DNA of 16,021 nucleotides from Candidatus Hydrogenedens sp. (GTDB lineage: Bacteria; Hydrogenedentota; Hydrogenedentia; Hydrogenedentales; Hydrogenedentaceae). Shown here in pieces: positions 7,505 through 15,955 of this stretch. The first letter of the stretch is position 1. Every line of letters starts with the position of its first letter. The stretch covers positions 1,974-17,994 of the forward strand of contig DAOSBX010000055.1 of NCBI GenBank assembly GCA_035361075.1, in the 5' to 3' direction. The notes below the pieces were generated by a model, which was not told where the DNA came from, did no database searches, and saw only the letters and a list, made by a program, of their open reading frames with translations. The translations under genes were made by a program, and so were the position numbers.

Positions 7505-7829
7505 AGATGCATCCTTTCTTAATCACAAATTCATTACATTAGTATCATCGTAATTAAATTTAAGATTTAGTTTGTCATGGATTAACAAGATTTATGCCAT
7601 GTCATTAAAATATTATTACCCCTCAGATTTTCAGCGTTTTGACGTAATGAGTGAGTTCAAATTAGATAAGGGCGATAGGTTAAAGATACAATTGTGTAGT
7701 TATTTTAATGGGAATCCTACTTTTTTGTTTTGTATAACGACCCCTATCACAGATTTATAGAGAAATTGCCTTTATTACTTTATAAACATTCTATTTTGCA
7801 TTTACAATCACAAAAAAATTTTTTATTTT
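7505..7829. other. Intergenic region upstream of amt
   Basis: 325 bases between the antiporter stop and the amt start, both on the minus strand. Apart from the sigma-54-like site at 7585-7599 it shows only AT-rich sequence. There is no GC-rich terminator stem for the antiporter gene, no NtrC-type TGCACC dyad, no riboswitch-like fold that I can recognise, and no credible small gene (the short frames lack ribosome binding sites). Confidence 0.5.
7585..7599 (-). promoter_or_regulatory. Candidate sigma-54 (-24/-12) promoter of amt
   Basis: On the minus strand the site reads TGGCATAAATCTTGT. It matches the consensus TGGCACG-N4-TTGC at TGGCA and TTG, with the correct 10 nt between the -24 GG and the -12 dinucleotide; the -12 is GT instead of GC. 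Transcription would start near 7573, about 69 nt before the amt ATG. Amt genes are classic sigma-54/NtrC targets, which raises the prior. No NtrC enhancer site was recognised upstream. Confidence 0.45.
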
Positions 7830-9833
7830 TTATTCGTTCTCTTCTAATTTTTCTTGTCCCAAAAGGTTTCGGGCGGATTCTATCTGGGCATGGGCACCGA
7901 CAAGGACTAACACATCATTTGCGGATAGGACAAAGTCGCCTGCAGGTCCTGGTGTTGGAACTCCAGCCCGAACTACCGCTATGATGGAACATCCAGTACG
8001 TCGTCTTAAATCAATTTGTGCGAGAGTTTTGCCGACAGCGAAACTGTTACTGGCTAAATAGTAGGTTTGTGTTGTTGTCCGTTCTAATATTCGTATCATC
8101 TCTTCAACACCGACACGTGAGCTTGCCTTTCCACGAAGCATTGCATAGCCATCGATGCGAATTGCTATTGTTTCAGCTTCCACAATATTATCTGGCACAC
8201 CACACCTCTTTAAGATATGGGCTATTACTTCAATAGATGTCTCGAAGTCTTCTGGGATAACTTGTTTTGCTCCTAATCGTTTCAGTAAATCTATTTCACG
8301 TACAAAACGGGTTCGAACCAGAATGTAAAGATGCGGTAGTCGGGATGCAATTTGCCCTACAATTTTTCTACACGCCACTGGGTCGTTCACAGCAACTACC
8401 ACAGCCTGAGCGGTTTCAAGTTCTGCTTGATTTAGGATGATTTGTTGAGTTGCATCGCCAATAATTAATTTTGTCGGCTCCATCTCTTTGGCTTTATTAG
8501 CAAGCTCCTTATTCATTTCTATAACAACAAATGGGATACCTGTTGATTTTAATACCTTCGCAAGATTTTGACCTGTTAGTCCGAACCCGATAATAACTAC
8601 ATGAGGACCTATAAGTTTGCTCTGGTTTGTTTGCTCAGGTTGTGGCTCCTGATTTTTGTTTGTAAATAACTGGATAAGCTTTTGATTAATAGGCTCAATA
8701 TAGAGAAGTAAAATACTGCCCATTATCATTGTTATCACGGTGAATGTGGTTACGCCATTGAACACATCCGGTGATATATATTCTCCTTTTGAAAATTCAC
8801 GACAGATAATAAAACTAAATTCGCTCAATGGCAATAGTTGCATTGAGACAAGAATCGCAAGACGTGGAGTTATCCCCGCTAATTTTAGGGCTGAATAATT
8901 TAAGACGAACCGAATCCCTAAAATTCCCAAGGTCATAACAACAACCAGAATATAATGAGATATGACCCATTCCAGCGGAAAAATCATGCCCATAGAGATG
9001 AAGAATAATGCGTAAATAACATCCTGGAATGGTCGAACTTCGGCAACGAGTTGATGTTTCTCATCGGATTGACCAAGTAGCAGTCCTACAAGACAAGCCC
9101 CTAAGCCTGCTGACCAGCCTAAATAATTAGCGACAAATGCCCCTATAATTGCACAAAACAAAGCAAATAAGGTTAATAAATCTAATCCGCCACGGTTCGC
9201 AACAAATGTTACGATATACGGCATTAAATTTCGGCTTGGTATTAAAACTAAAATAGCTACCAGTCCCAAACCGAGCCCTAATAATTTTCCATTCCATCCT
9301 TCCTGTGAGCTAGGTATAAAAATGGAGAAAGAAACAAAGATAAGAAAGCCTATTGTTGCAATGTCCTGGAGAATTAATATACTTGTGGTCATTATTCCAT
9401 AAGGGGTTTCTAATTCAGCACGGTCTTGAAGGTATCTCAAAACAACTGCGGTACTGCTAAGGGACATGATAAAACCCAAAGTCAAGATTTCTAATTTACT
9501 ATCGACGTTTATTAATAGTCCGCAAAGGACAACGAAGGCTATAAGAGATAATACTATTTGTGCCCCACCCGATTTAAGAGACGTCCACATGGACTTTAGA
9601 TGTAAAGTATGGCTTAATTCAAGTCCGACAATAAAGAAAAGAAAGACAGCCCCCCAATCAATAAAATAAGGGACCCAGGTTTCATCAAAAAGTTTTAATC
9701 CTGATGGACCTAAAGTAATACCTGCGAGCACAAATCCTATAATGGAAGGAAACCGAATTGCACGAAACAGTAAAGCAATAAATAATGCTGTTCCGAATAA
9801 AATACTTAGATATAAAAGTAACGTCACATCCAT
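7830..9833 (-). CDS. Cation:proton antiporter (CPA2, KefB/KefC-like) with TrkA-N and TrkA-C domains
   Basis: 667 residues in three parts. Residues 1-390 form a membrane exchanger of about 12 helices with the family signature GFVLAGITLGPSG (33-45) and the helix-6 pair Q156-D157 (LILQD), typical of K+/H+ exchangers of the CPA2 group. Residues about 410-530 form an RCK/TrkA-N Rossmann domain: GFGLTG (416-421), E439 at the end of beta-2 (NAD-type) and IGDAT (458-462). Residues about 585-660 form a TrkA-C ligand-binding domain. Such proteins export K+ (or exchange Na+) for H+ at the inner membrane, gated by nucleotide or other ligands bound to the RCK part. The ATG has no Shine-Dalgarno and begins 28 nt after the secDF terminator, so initiation is atypical. 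Exact ion and ligand cannot be told; KefB, KefC and YbaL are all possible relatives. Confidence 0.9.
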   Translation of the reverse strand: MDVTLLLYLSILFGTALFIALLFRAIRFPSIIGFVLAGITLGPSGLKLFDETWVPYFIDWGAVFLFFIVGLELSHTLHLKSMWTSLKSGGAQIVLSLIAFVVLCGLLINVDSKLEILTLGFIMSLSSTAVVLRYLQDRAELETPYGIMTTSILILQDIATIGFLIFVSFSIFIPSSQEGWNGKLLGLGLGLVAILVLIPSRNLMPYIVTFVANRGGLDLLTLFALFCAIIGAFVANYLGWSAGLGACLVGLLLGQSDEKHQLVAEVRPFQDVIYALFFISMGMIFPLEWVISHYILVVVMTLGILGIRFVLNYSALKLAGITPRLAILVSMQLLPLSEFSFIICREFSKGEYISPDVFNGVTTFTVITMIMGSILLLYIEPINQKLIQLFTNKNQEPQPEQTNQSKLIGPHVVIIGFGLTGQNLAKVLKSTGIPFVVIEMNKELANKAKEMEPTKLIIGDATQQIILNQAELETAQAVVVAVNDPVACRKIVGQIASRLPHLYILVRTRFVREIDLLKRLGAKQVIPEDFETSIEVIAHILKRCGVPDNIVEAETIAIRIDGYAMLRGKASSRVGVEEMIRILERTTTQTYYLASNSFAVGKTLAQIDLRRRTGCSIIAVVRAGVPTPGPAGDFVLSANDVLVLVGAHAQIESARNLLGQEKLEENE

Positions 9834-9860
9834 ATACTAATAACTTATTGAAATTCTATA

Positions 9861-9898
9861 CTTTAAAACAAATCAGGGAGAGGTTTAACTCTCCCTGA
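9861..9898 (-). terminator. Intrinsic terminator of the tgt-yajC-secDF operon
   Basis: A perfect 10-bp stem, TCAGGGAGAG (9873-9882) and CTCTCCCTGA (9889-9898), with a 6-nt loop. On the minus strand the stem is followed by TTTGTTTT (9872-9865). It begins 30 nt after the secDF stop. On the other strand the stem is followed by a T-rich stretch (ATTTTTTC, 9903-9910), so it could act in both directions, but no plus-strand gene needs it. Confidence 0.85.
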
Positions 9899-9927
9899 AA
9901 CTATTTTTTCATTCGCAAATACACAAA

Positions 9928-12672
9928 TTATATTTTTGCACCTGCCCTTGCTTGTGTTGTTTTCTTTGTGCTACCACCTTTCGCTTGAGACGCTAATCGT
10001 AGTTGTCGTTGTTCACTCATACCTTCCCAAATGAGGACTATGGGTGAAGCAATGAATATGGATGAATATGTTCCTATGACAATACCGACAAGCAGTGCCA
10101 ACGTAAAGTCATGAATAGCGATTCCACCAAATATGAATAGTACAAATACCGTAAACAACGTTGTCAAAGAAGTCAAAATAGTTCGACTTAATGTTTCGTT
10201 AATAGATATATTTAGTATGTCGATATACTTATATCCTTTACCACGATACAATCTCAAGTTTTCACGGACACGGTCAAAAACCACAATTGTGTCATTCAAT
10301 GAATAACCGATAATAGTCAAAATTGCAGCGATAACACCCATATCAATCTGACGACGTAGCACTGCAAAGACACCTAATGTTATGAGTACGTCGTGTACTA
10401 ATGCGGTTACTGCGGCAACCCCGAACTTAAGTTCGAAACGGAACCAGAGGTAGATAATGATAAAGACAAACGACCAGAAAATACATTTTATTGCATCTAT
10501 ACGTAGCTGGGCACCTACTGCTGGTCCTACTGTTTGTTGGTCTTCTATGGTTACATCTTCTGGTTTACCAGTTTTTGTAAGAGAAGCCAATGCTTTTTGA
10601 ATTACAGAACCAATATCATCGCCTCCTGAATTGCCAGCAATGGAAGCAGTTATAGGTGCAGTGTTTGGGTTCTCTTCTTGTTTTATTTCGGACGTTGTCG
10701 GATTCGTAGAGGTTGACTTGGCTATTCCTGGTATATCCGTTTCAGCGATGCGGATTAAGAACCGATTTCCTGCTTCCACATCTTGTTCACTTGTTAATTG
10801 GACAATGGCTTTGCCAAATCCGCTCTTTGCCAAAGCTTCTCTGACAGAACCAGGCTGAATAGGTTGGTCATTGTTAATTTGCACGTTGATATTTGTTCCC
10901 TGAACAAAATCTACGCCCAGATTTTCTTTGCCTCTCCATGCGAAAACAGCCATACCTACGACAATTAACACGGCACTAAATGTAAATGCATAATATCTGA
11001 GCTGTAAAAACGGAATCTTAGGTTTCATTGGAATGACACTCAGCATCGGAAGAGATTTGATTATTCTTCTGTCTAAAAGGAAGTCAAATAATGCTCGACA
11101 AACAACTAATGCGGCGAAGACACTGGCACATACGCCAACACTCAGGGTTATTGCAAATCCTTCAATGGGACCAGTACCAAATTGTAATAGTACCGCTGCG
11201 GCTATAAGTGTGGTTATATTTGCGTCAAGAATGGTTACCGCTGACCTTGCAAAGCCATTGCTCACCGCAGTTGCTAAGGCATGTCCTAATTTTAACTCTT
11301 CACGGATACGTTCGTAAATAAGCACATTCGCATCTACTGCCATACCGATAGTTAAGATAAGACCTGCAACACCAGGCAATGTTAAGGTCATTTCAAAATA
11401 TGCCATCAGGGCAAGTATGATTAGGAAATTGACAACCAAACCTATTAAGGCGATAACACCAGCCCATAAATAATATACTGCCATAAATGCGCTGACAATA
11501 ATAAGTGAAATAATGGCAGAAATAACACTTTTATTAACTGCGTCTGCCCCTAAACTTGCACCAACGATACGGGTAAATTCTTCTTTAACGGGCACAAACA
11601 TGGAGCCTGAATTAAGGGCAATGGCAAGGTCAGTTGCTTCGGGTTGCTCAAAATTGCCCGTAATTTCACCTCGGGTGGTTATTCGGTCTCTAATAACTGG
11701 TGCGGAACAGACCATACCATCCAGAACTATTGCCATTGGTTTGTTTATATTTTTTTCAGTTGCCTCACCAAAAAGTGCACCTGCAGCATTATTAAATTCA
11801 AACAAAATTTTCCAATTTGGTGGGTTGTTCTGGTCTGGAATCGCCACCGCAGAACGCAACCCTTCACCAGACGCTATCGGTTTTCTATCGATATAATAAA
11901 GTTTATAAACCTGCTCCTCGTACGGCTTTGGAGGTTGACTGAATGCTAACATTTTATCTTCTGGAATCAGCCCCTCTTTCTCACATGTCTCAATCAATCG
12001 ACGGACACGGTCGTAATTCTCGACACGGACAGTAAAATGGTCGCCTTTCAATTTTGGGCGTTGAATAAAGGCATTAAATTCCTCTGGATATTTTTCTTTT
12101 ATTTTTTGAAACAGTTGTATAGTATCATTCAATTCAGCAACGATATGAAAGTTTAATTGTGCTGTTTTCTTTACTAAGTTTTTTGCACGTTCTACATTCT
12201 TTTCACCAGGTAATTGAATCTGAATCTGGTTATTTCCTAATGCCTGAATAACAGGTTCTCTTGCTTCAAATTCATTTACTCTTCGCCGAATCTGTTGAAG
12301 AACAATTTCCTGAACCTCTTTCTCGATATTTGCATCAGAATATCGGCGGTCTCGATATTCTTGCAAACGTTCTGGCGGTAAATCATTAATATCGAATCGT
12401 AAAACCATGTGCACCCCGCCTTGGAGGTCTAATCCGAGATTTATAACACGGTCACGGTCAAACTCAGCCCAGCGACGGATTGTCTTCCACATTTCTTCTG
12501 TGTAACTATGCTTCCTTTTTGCCCATTCATCGTCTTCCTGTCGCCACTTTTCTAATCGGGCTTGTCGTGCCTCATCCGATAAGGTTAACCAGCCCAATGT
12601 GGGATACACCTGAATAATCGACCAGATAATAACAATCCAGATTAATAATGCTCGATATGGATTCTTATACAT
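9928..12672 (-). CDS. secDF: Protein translocase subunit SecDF (SecD-SecF fusion)
   Basis: 914 residues, a single-chain fusion of SecD (about 1-535) and SecF (about 550-885), with roughly 12 membrane helices. SecD part: first helix 7-26, DLQGG (82-86), a large periplasmic domain, GMAVDANVLIYERIREE (443-459) and LDANITTLI (482-490). SecF part: NLGVDFVQGT (584-593), a second periplasmic domain, HDVLITLGVF (760-769) and GYSLNDTIVVFDRVREN (789-805). SecDF uses the proton gradient to pull exported proteins through SecYEG, and the Asp and Arg residues in these motifs are the proton-relay sites. The SecF periplasmic domain carries an insertion of about 40 residues rich in Ser, Thr, Asn and Gly (646-685). 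AAAGGAG precedes the ATG at a rather long 13 nt. It lies 56 nt after yajC in the usual tgt-yajC-secD-secF order. Confidence 0.97.
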   Translation of the reverse strand: MYKNPYRALLIWIVIIWSIIQVYPTLGWLTLSDEARQARLEKWRQEDDEWAKRKHSYTEEMWKTIRRWAEFDRDRVINLGLDLQGGVHMVLRFDINDLPPERLQEYRDRRYSDANIEKEVQEIVLQQIRRRVNEFEAREPVIQALGNNQIQIQLPGEKNVERAKNLVKKTAQLNFHIVAELNDTIQLFQKIKEKYPEEFNAFIQRPKLKGDHFTVRVENYDRVRRLIETCEKEGLIPEDKMLAFSQPPKPYEEQVYKLYYIDRKPIASGEGLRSAVAIPDQNNPPNWKILFEFNNAAGALFGEATEKNINKPMAIVLDGMVCSAPVIRDRITTRGEITGNFEQPEATDLAIALNSGSMFVPVKEEFTRIVGASLGADAVNKSVISAIISLIIVSAFMAVYYLWAGVIALIGLVVNFLIILALMAYFEMTLTLPGVAGLILTIGMAVDANVLIYERIREELKLGHALATAVSNGFARSAVTILDANITTLIAAAVLLQFGTGPIEGFAITLSVGVCASVFAALVVCRALFDFLLDRRIIKSLPMLSVIPMKPKIPFLQLRYYAFTFSAVLIVVGMAVFAWRGKENLGVDFVQGTNINVQINNDQPIQPGSVREALAKSGFGKAIVQLTSEQDVEAGNRFLIRIAETDIPGIAKSTSTNPTTSEIKQEENPNTAPITASIAGNSGGDDIGSVIQKALASLTKTGKPEDVTIEDQQTVGPAVGAQLRIDAIKCIFWSFVFIIIYLWFRFELKFGVAAVTALVHDVLITLGVFAVLRRQIDMGVIAAILTIIGYSLNDTIVVFDRVRENLRLYRGKGYKYIDILNISINETLSRTILTSLTTLFTVFVLFIFGGIAIHDFTLALLVGIVIGTYSSIFIASPIVLIWEGMSEQRQLRLASQAKGGSTKKTTQARAGAKI

Positions 12673-12728
12673 AGGTTTATTTATGCTCCTTTATGTTATT
12701 TATATGGTTAAAATTATTAATTAACTTT

Positions 12729-13109
12729 TCACTTCTTCTCATTGGCTTTCGAGACAATTTGTGCTACAGCTCCGCGAACGAAATCTATTTCTACTTTATC
12801 ATCCACTCGAAGGGTCACTTTGTCTTCCGATAAGTCAACAACCGTTCCGTACATTCCTCCCGTAGTAACGACTTTGTCTCCTTTTGTTAAAGCATTTAAC
12901 ATTTCTCGCCGTTCTTTTTCCCGTTTTTGTTGGGGACGTATCATCAAAAAATACATGATAGCAATAAACGCTAAAATCATTGGTAGCATACTGCCCCAGG
13001 GACTCGGCGTTGCTGTTGTGGTTGATGTCTGTTGTCCTGCCTCCTGTGCAGTTTTTGCGACTTCAGCAGGGACAGCCTCTTCCACCTGTGCAAAAAGAAA
13101 CCGCCACAT
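12729..13109 (-). CDS. yajC: Preprotein translocase subunit YajC
   Basis: 126 residues, normal for YajC. One membrane helix (41-57) runs into the family signature YFLMIRPQQKREKERREM (53-70). It is followed by a small cytoplasmic beta domain with GDKVVTTGGMYGTV (77-90). The N-terminal 40 residues are Glu/Ala/Thr-rich and longer than in E. coli YajC, so they probably form a periplasmic extension. YajC associates with SecDF at the inner membrane and also with other export machinery; it is accessory rather than essential where tested. AAAGGA lies 7 nt before the ATG. It is located 52 nt after tgt and 56 nt before secDF, one transcription unit. Confidence 0.97.
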   Translation of the reverse strand: MWRFLFAQVEEAVPAEVAKTAQEAGQQTSTTTATPSPWGSMLPMILAFIAIMYFLMIRPQQKREKERREMLNALTKGDKVVTTGGMYGTVVDLSEDKVTLRVDDKVEIDFVRGAVAQIVSKANEKK

Positions 13110-13161
13110 TTACTATTCCTTTCGTGTTATTTAAAAATAAAAAAATAAAATAATAAACCTT

Positions 13162-14301
13162 TTACTCTATGACCTCTGATTTCCCTATATTATACTTGGA
13201 AAAGAAGTCATTATAAAAATCGAGATATCGGTCTTCCCGAATAGCCTGACGAATCTTTTCGAATAATTTTAACATAAAATAGACGTTATGCAATGTATTT
13301 AATCGAAAAGCCAGAATTTCCTTTGCTTTATACAAATGATTCAAATATGCACGAGTATATCGTGTACATACGGGACAATTACATTCGCCATCTATCGGCG
13401 TGAAGTCGCGAACAAACCGTGCATTTCGTATATTTAATTTTCCGTGAGATGTAAAAAGGCAACCATTTCTTGCATTTCGGGTCGGCATAACACAGTCAAA
13501 CATATCCACTCCGCACCGAATAGCCCATAACACATCCTCTGGTGCACCTACTCCCATTAAATATCTCGGTTTGTTTTCAGGTAGTAGTTTTGCGGAAAGT
13601 TCTGTTATTTTATGTCTCTCTTCGTCTGTTTCCCCTACACTTACACCACCAATTGCAAAACCTGGAAAATCAATCGGACATAATTCCTCCGCACATTTTT
13701 CTCGCAAATCTTCATATACACTCCCTTGTAAGATACCAAACAATTGTGAATAGGTTTGTTCACTCCGTTCCTTCCAATATTCGAAACCCTTTTTCTCCCA
13801 AACAATTGTTCTCCGCATTGATTTTTCTGCATCTTTATGTGAGACAGGATATGGGGTACACTCATCAAAACTCATGATAATATCTGCCCCTATATCCATC
13901 TGGAACTGAATCATTTTTTCAGGTGTAATATGATGTCGGGAGCCGTCAATATGACTTTGGAAAATAACCCCTTCCTGTGTAACCTTATTGAGATGTGCTA
14001 AACTAAAAAGTTGGAACCCTCCAGAATCTGTCAAAATGGGCTTATTCCAGCTCATAAAGGAATGAACACCACCTGCCATCGATAACGTTTCAAGGCCAGG
14101 TCGCAAATAAAGATGGTACGCATTGCAAAGAATAATAGTTGTCCCTATGCTCTCCAATTCCTCCTGTGTCAGGGCTTTGACAGAAGCCTGTGTACCCACA
14201 GGCATAAATACAGGAATTTCCACTTCTCCATGGGCTACATGTATTTTCCCTGTTCTTGCATTCGAATTTTTATCTTTATGTTCTATTTGAAAAAATATCA
14301 T
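13162..14301 (-). CDS. tgt: tRNA-guanine(34) transglycosylase
   Basis: 379 residues, full length. It exchanges G34 of GUN-anticodon tRNAs for preQ1 on the way to queuosine. The acid/base D92 sits in DSGGFQ (92-97), the nucleophile D269 in VDMFDCVMPTR (265-275), and the substrate pocket motifs are FGILQG (188-193) and GGVSVGE (218-224). The zinc ligands C307, C309, C312 and H338 have exactly the spacing known from the Zymomonas enzyme. It is cytoplasmic. No Shine-Dalgarno precedes the ATG. It is the first gene of tgt-yajC-secDF; queA, often next to it, is not in the window, so the pathway partner lies elsewhere. Confidence 0.97.
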   Translation of the reverse strand: MIFFQIEHKDKNSNARTGKIHVAHGEVEIPVFMPVGTQASVKALTQEELESIGTTIILCNAYHLYLRPGLETLSMAGGVHSFMSWNKPILTDSGGFQLFSLAHLNKVTQEGVIFQSHIDGSRHHITPEKMIQFQMDIGADIIMSFDECTPYPVSHKDAEKSMRRTIVWEKKGFEYWKERSEQTYSQLFGILQGSVYEDLREKCAEELCPIDFPGFAIGGVSVGETDEERHKITELSAKLLPENKPRYLMGVGAPEDVLWAIRCGVDMFDCVMPTRNARNGCLFTSHGKLNIRNARFVRDFTPIDGECNCPVCTRYTRAYLNHLYKAKEILAFRLNTLHNVYFMLKLFEKIRQAIREDRYLDFYNDFFSKYNIGKSEVIE

Positions 14302-14366
14302 AAAATCTAATTTTGTATTGAAAATATTTATAAATTTTTGTTTTCCTCTCTTTGCCTGTCCAAAGT

Positions 14367-14372
14367 ATTATA
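14367..14372 (-). promoter_or_regulatory. tgt: Candidate -10 element of the tgt operon
   Basis: A perfect TATAAT on the minus strand, 65 nt before the tgt start, in the 166-nt gap after the upstream hydrolase gene. No good -35 hexamer stands at 16-18 nt; that stretch is nearly all A and T. The gap has no GC-rich terminator, so read-through from the hydrolase gene cannot be excluded. Confidence 0.3.
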
Positions 14373-14426
14373 GTTTAATAAAATAATAACTAAAAAATCA
14401 ATACACTAATTTGCCCTATGAATGCT

Positions 14427-14441
14427 CTAATATTGTATTAG
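14427..14441. repeat. Small inverted repeat upstream of the tgt operon
   Basis: CTAATA, TTG, TATTAG: perfect 6-bp arms around a 3-nt centre, about 55 nt upstream of the candidate tgt -10 element and 27 nt past the stop of the hydrolase gene. It is too AT-rich to be a good terminator. It may be a protein-binding dyad or chance. Confidence 0.25.
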
Positions 14442-14467
14442 TATGAATAAACTTTCGTATATAGGGT

Positions 14468-15931
14468 TTAAAACCACTGTTTCATGTCAAGTTTTGTGTA
14501 GGGACAATGAGACGCAGTTACTATAGGATTGTTCTGTGCAATTGATGCATAAATAATAAGATTTTTGGGGTCAAACACACAGGAGTGAAGCGTTTCTGGA
14601 TTATGGACAGGTCCATTTGCAAGCCATTCCATTGCTGTTTGGATAGTAATAGGACCTTTGCCATCTTGGGACTGGAACTGTTTACCTAACCAGTCATACC
14701 GCTGGTAAGTGTTATGATTGGTAAACAGGAACAGCACCAGTTTGAACTGTTCCCATGTTTCAATATGTAGAGGTGGCTTAATCAAAGGTCCAACACGCTT
14801 GGCTAATGCAACCAATCCCTCTTTGCTTACAGGATGGTTGGTGCGACGTATCATATCTGGTAATCCGTAATGTTTCGTTTCATCATTTTCTTTTGGGTCA
14901 TTAGGTCCATAAACATTTTTAATCGCAGGGTCTGACTCTATACATCTCGCAGTATTTGTCTTTGCATCCGCAATTGTATAATTCCAACCAGTGCCTTCTG
15001 GTCCTTTTAGCACCACATCTACTACTTTATCCAGAGTATCCTGTTCCAACATTATCCGCACGGTAATAAAACATGGGCGACCATCAAAGGTGCTATTGGA
15101 ATTTGGGAGTGTTGCCTGGCCTACTGATATTTGGTGTGCGTTCATACCTGTCAAACTACCTAATCCACCAGCCCATCCCATAAGCATGTATGGTTTAACT
15201 CCATCCGTGGGGTGATAAACAAAGATAACCGCATCATCTTGAGCATCACGTTGGCAACTCCAGTCGAGATTGCGTGCATGTAGTATTCTGCCATCTTCTG
15301 TCCATTTGCCCCAGAATACAAAGTTTGTGCATTGAGGTCCTGATGTCAAATCCGTTTTACTTACTGCATGCACCTCAGGTGAATCTGGCGAGAATCCTTT
15401 ACCACTTTCAGGAGGGCTATCAGGTGGAAAATGAAGAATTTCTGCAACGGTTGTGCCTAATAGAAGTTCTTCTAAAGAAATATCGGTTATTCCTACCTTT
15501 TTCAACCCATCAATAATACCTCGTGCTTCTTCGAGAAATCGTTCTGGGATATGTTTTACCATTCGAGCAGATTGTGCGTATGCATACTCTGGGGTATATC
15601 CTCGATCCCACAACGCCTTTTTAATATATCCTGTTTTAAATACATGGTGAATATTTTTTGCCAACATGCGACCATGCTGTACACCCATATCATAATATGA
15701 CCCTTCAAGCACGCACAGTTTTAATTCCCCTACTTGATATAGTGTCCCTTTCCCCTCCTTATCCAATTCTTTTACTTCTGGGTTCTCAATAATCTTTGGA
15801 ACAAACCATGTTTCCGTTTTTTGCGAAGGAGATTCTTCACCATAAATACAGTAAGGTAAAAAAATAAGATAAAGGGATACAATAAACAACAACAAAAAAT
15901 TACGGGATTCTTTAACAAACAACTGTTTCAT
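14468..15931 (-). CDS. Secreted N-terminal-nucleophile hydrolase, C45 / acyl-CoA:6-APA acyltransferase-like
   Basis: 487 residues. A signal peptide or membrane anchor occupies 1-32 (KQLFVKESR then a hydrophobic core 11-28), so the enzyme acts outside the cytoplasm. The recognisable core starts at C201 in GPQCTNFVFWGKWTEDG (198-214), followed by ILHARNLDW (216-224) and GGLGSLTGMN (255-264). This is the pattern of the C45 family, where a precursor cleaves itself before the Cys, which then becomes the N-terminal nucleophile. Relatives hydrolyse or transfer amide-linked acyl groups (penicillin acyltransferase, phospholipase B-like and ceramidase-like enzymes); the substrate here is unknown. The roughly 165-residue region before C201, which includes GSYYDMGVQHGRML, is the propeptide/alpha chain. 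Start ATG 15931 has AAAGGA 8 nt upstream; a GTG at 15955 would add eight residues without a Shine-Dalgarno. C28 does not sit in a proper lipobox. Confidence 0.82.
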   Translation of the reverse strand: MKQLFVKESRNFLLLFIVSLYLIFLPYCIYGEESPSQKTETWFVPKIIENPEVKELDKEGKGTLYQVGELKLCVLEGSYYDMGVQHGRMLAKNIHHVFKTGYIKKALWDRGYTPEYAYAQSARMVKHIPERFLEEARGIIDGLKKVGITDISLEELLLGTTVAEILHFPPDSPPESGKGFSPDSPEVHAVSKTDLTSGPQCTNFVFWGKWTEDGRILHARNLDWSCQRDAQDDAVIFVYHPTDGVKPYMLMGWAGGLGSLTGMNAHQISVGQATLPNSNSTFDGRPCFITVRIMLEQDTLDKVVDVVLKGPEGTGWNYTIADAKTNTARCIESDPAIKNVYGPNDPKENDETKHYGLPDMIRRTNHPVSKEGLVALAKRVGPLIKPPLHIETWEQFKLVLFLFTNHNTYQRYDWLGKQFQSQDGKGPITIQTAMEWLANGPVHNPETLHSCVFDPKNLIIYASIAQNNPIVTASHCPYTKLDMKQWF

Positions 15932-15955
15932 AAATACTTTCCTTTCTAAAGCCAC

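Noticed and set aside
7572..7984. Two short plus-strand reading frames upstream of amt and over the end of the antiporter gene
   Set aside because: One begins at TTG without a ribosome binding site, the other lies largely antisense to the antiporter gene; neither protein has recognisable features.
14414..14466. CCCTAT/ATAGGG inverted repeat after the hydrolase stop as a terminator
   Set aside because: The arms are only 6 bp, separated by 41 nt, with no T tract in the right place.
15932..15955. Longer N-terminus of the secreted hydrolase from GTG 15955
   Set aside because: The AAAGGA ribosome binding site at 15940-15945 lies inside this extension and points to ATG 15931.
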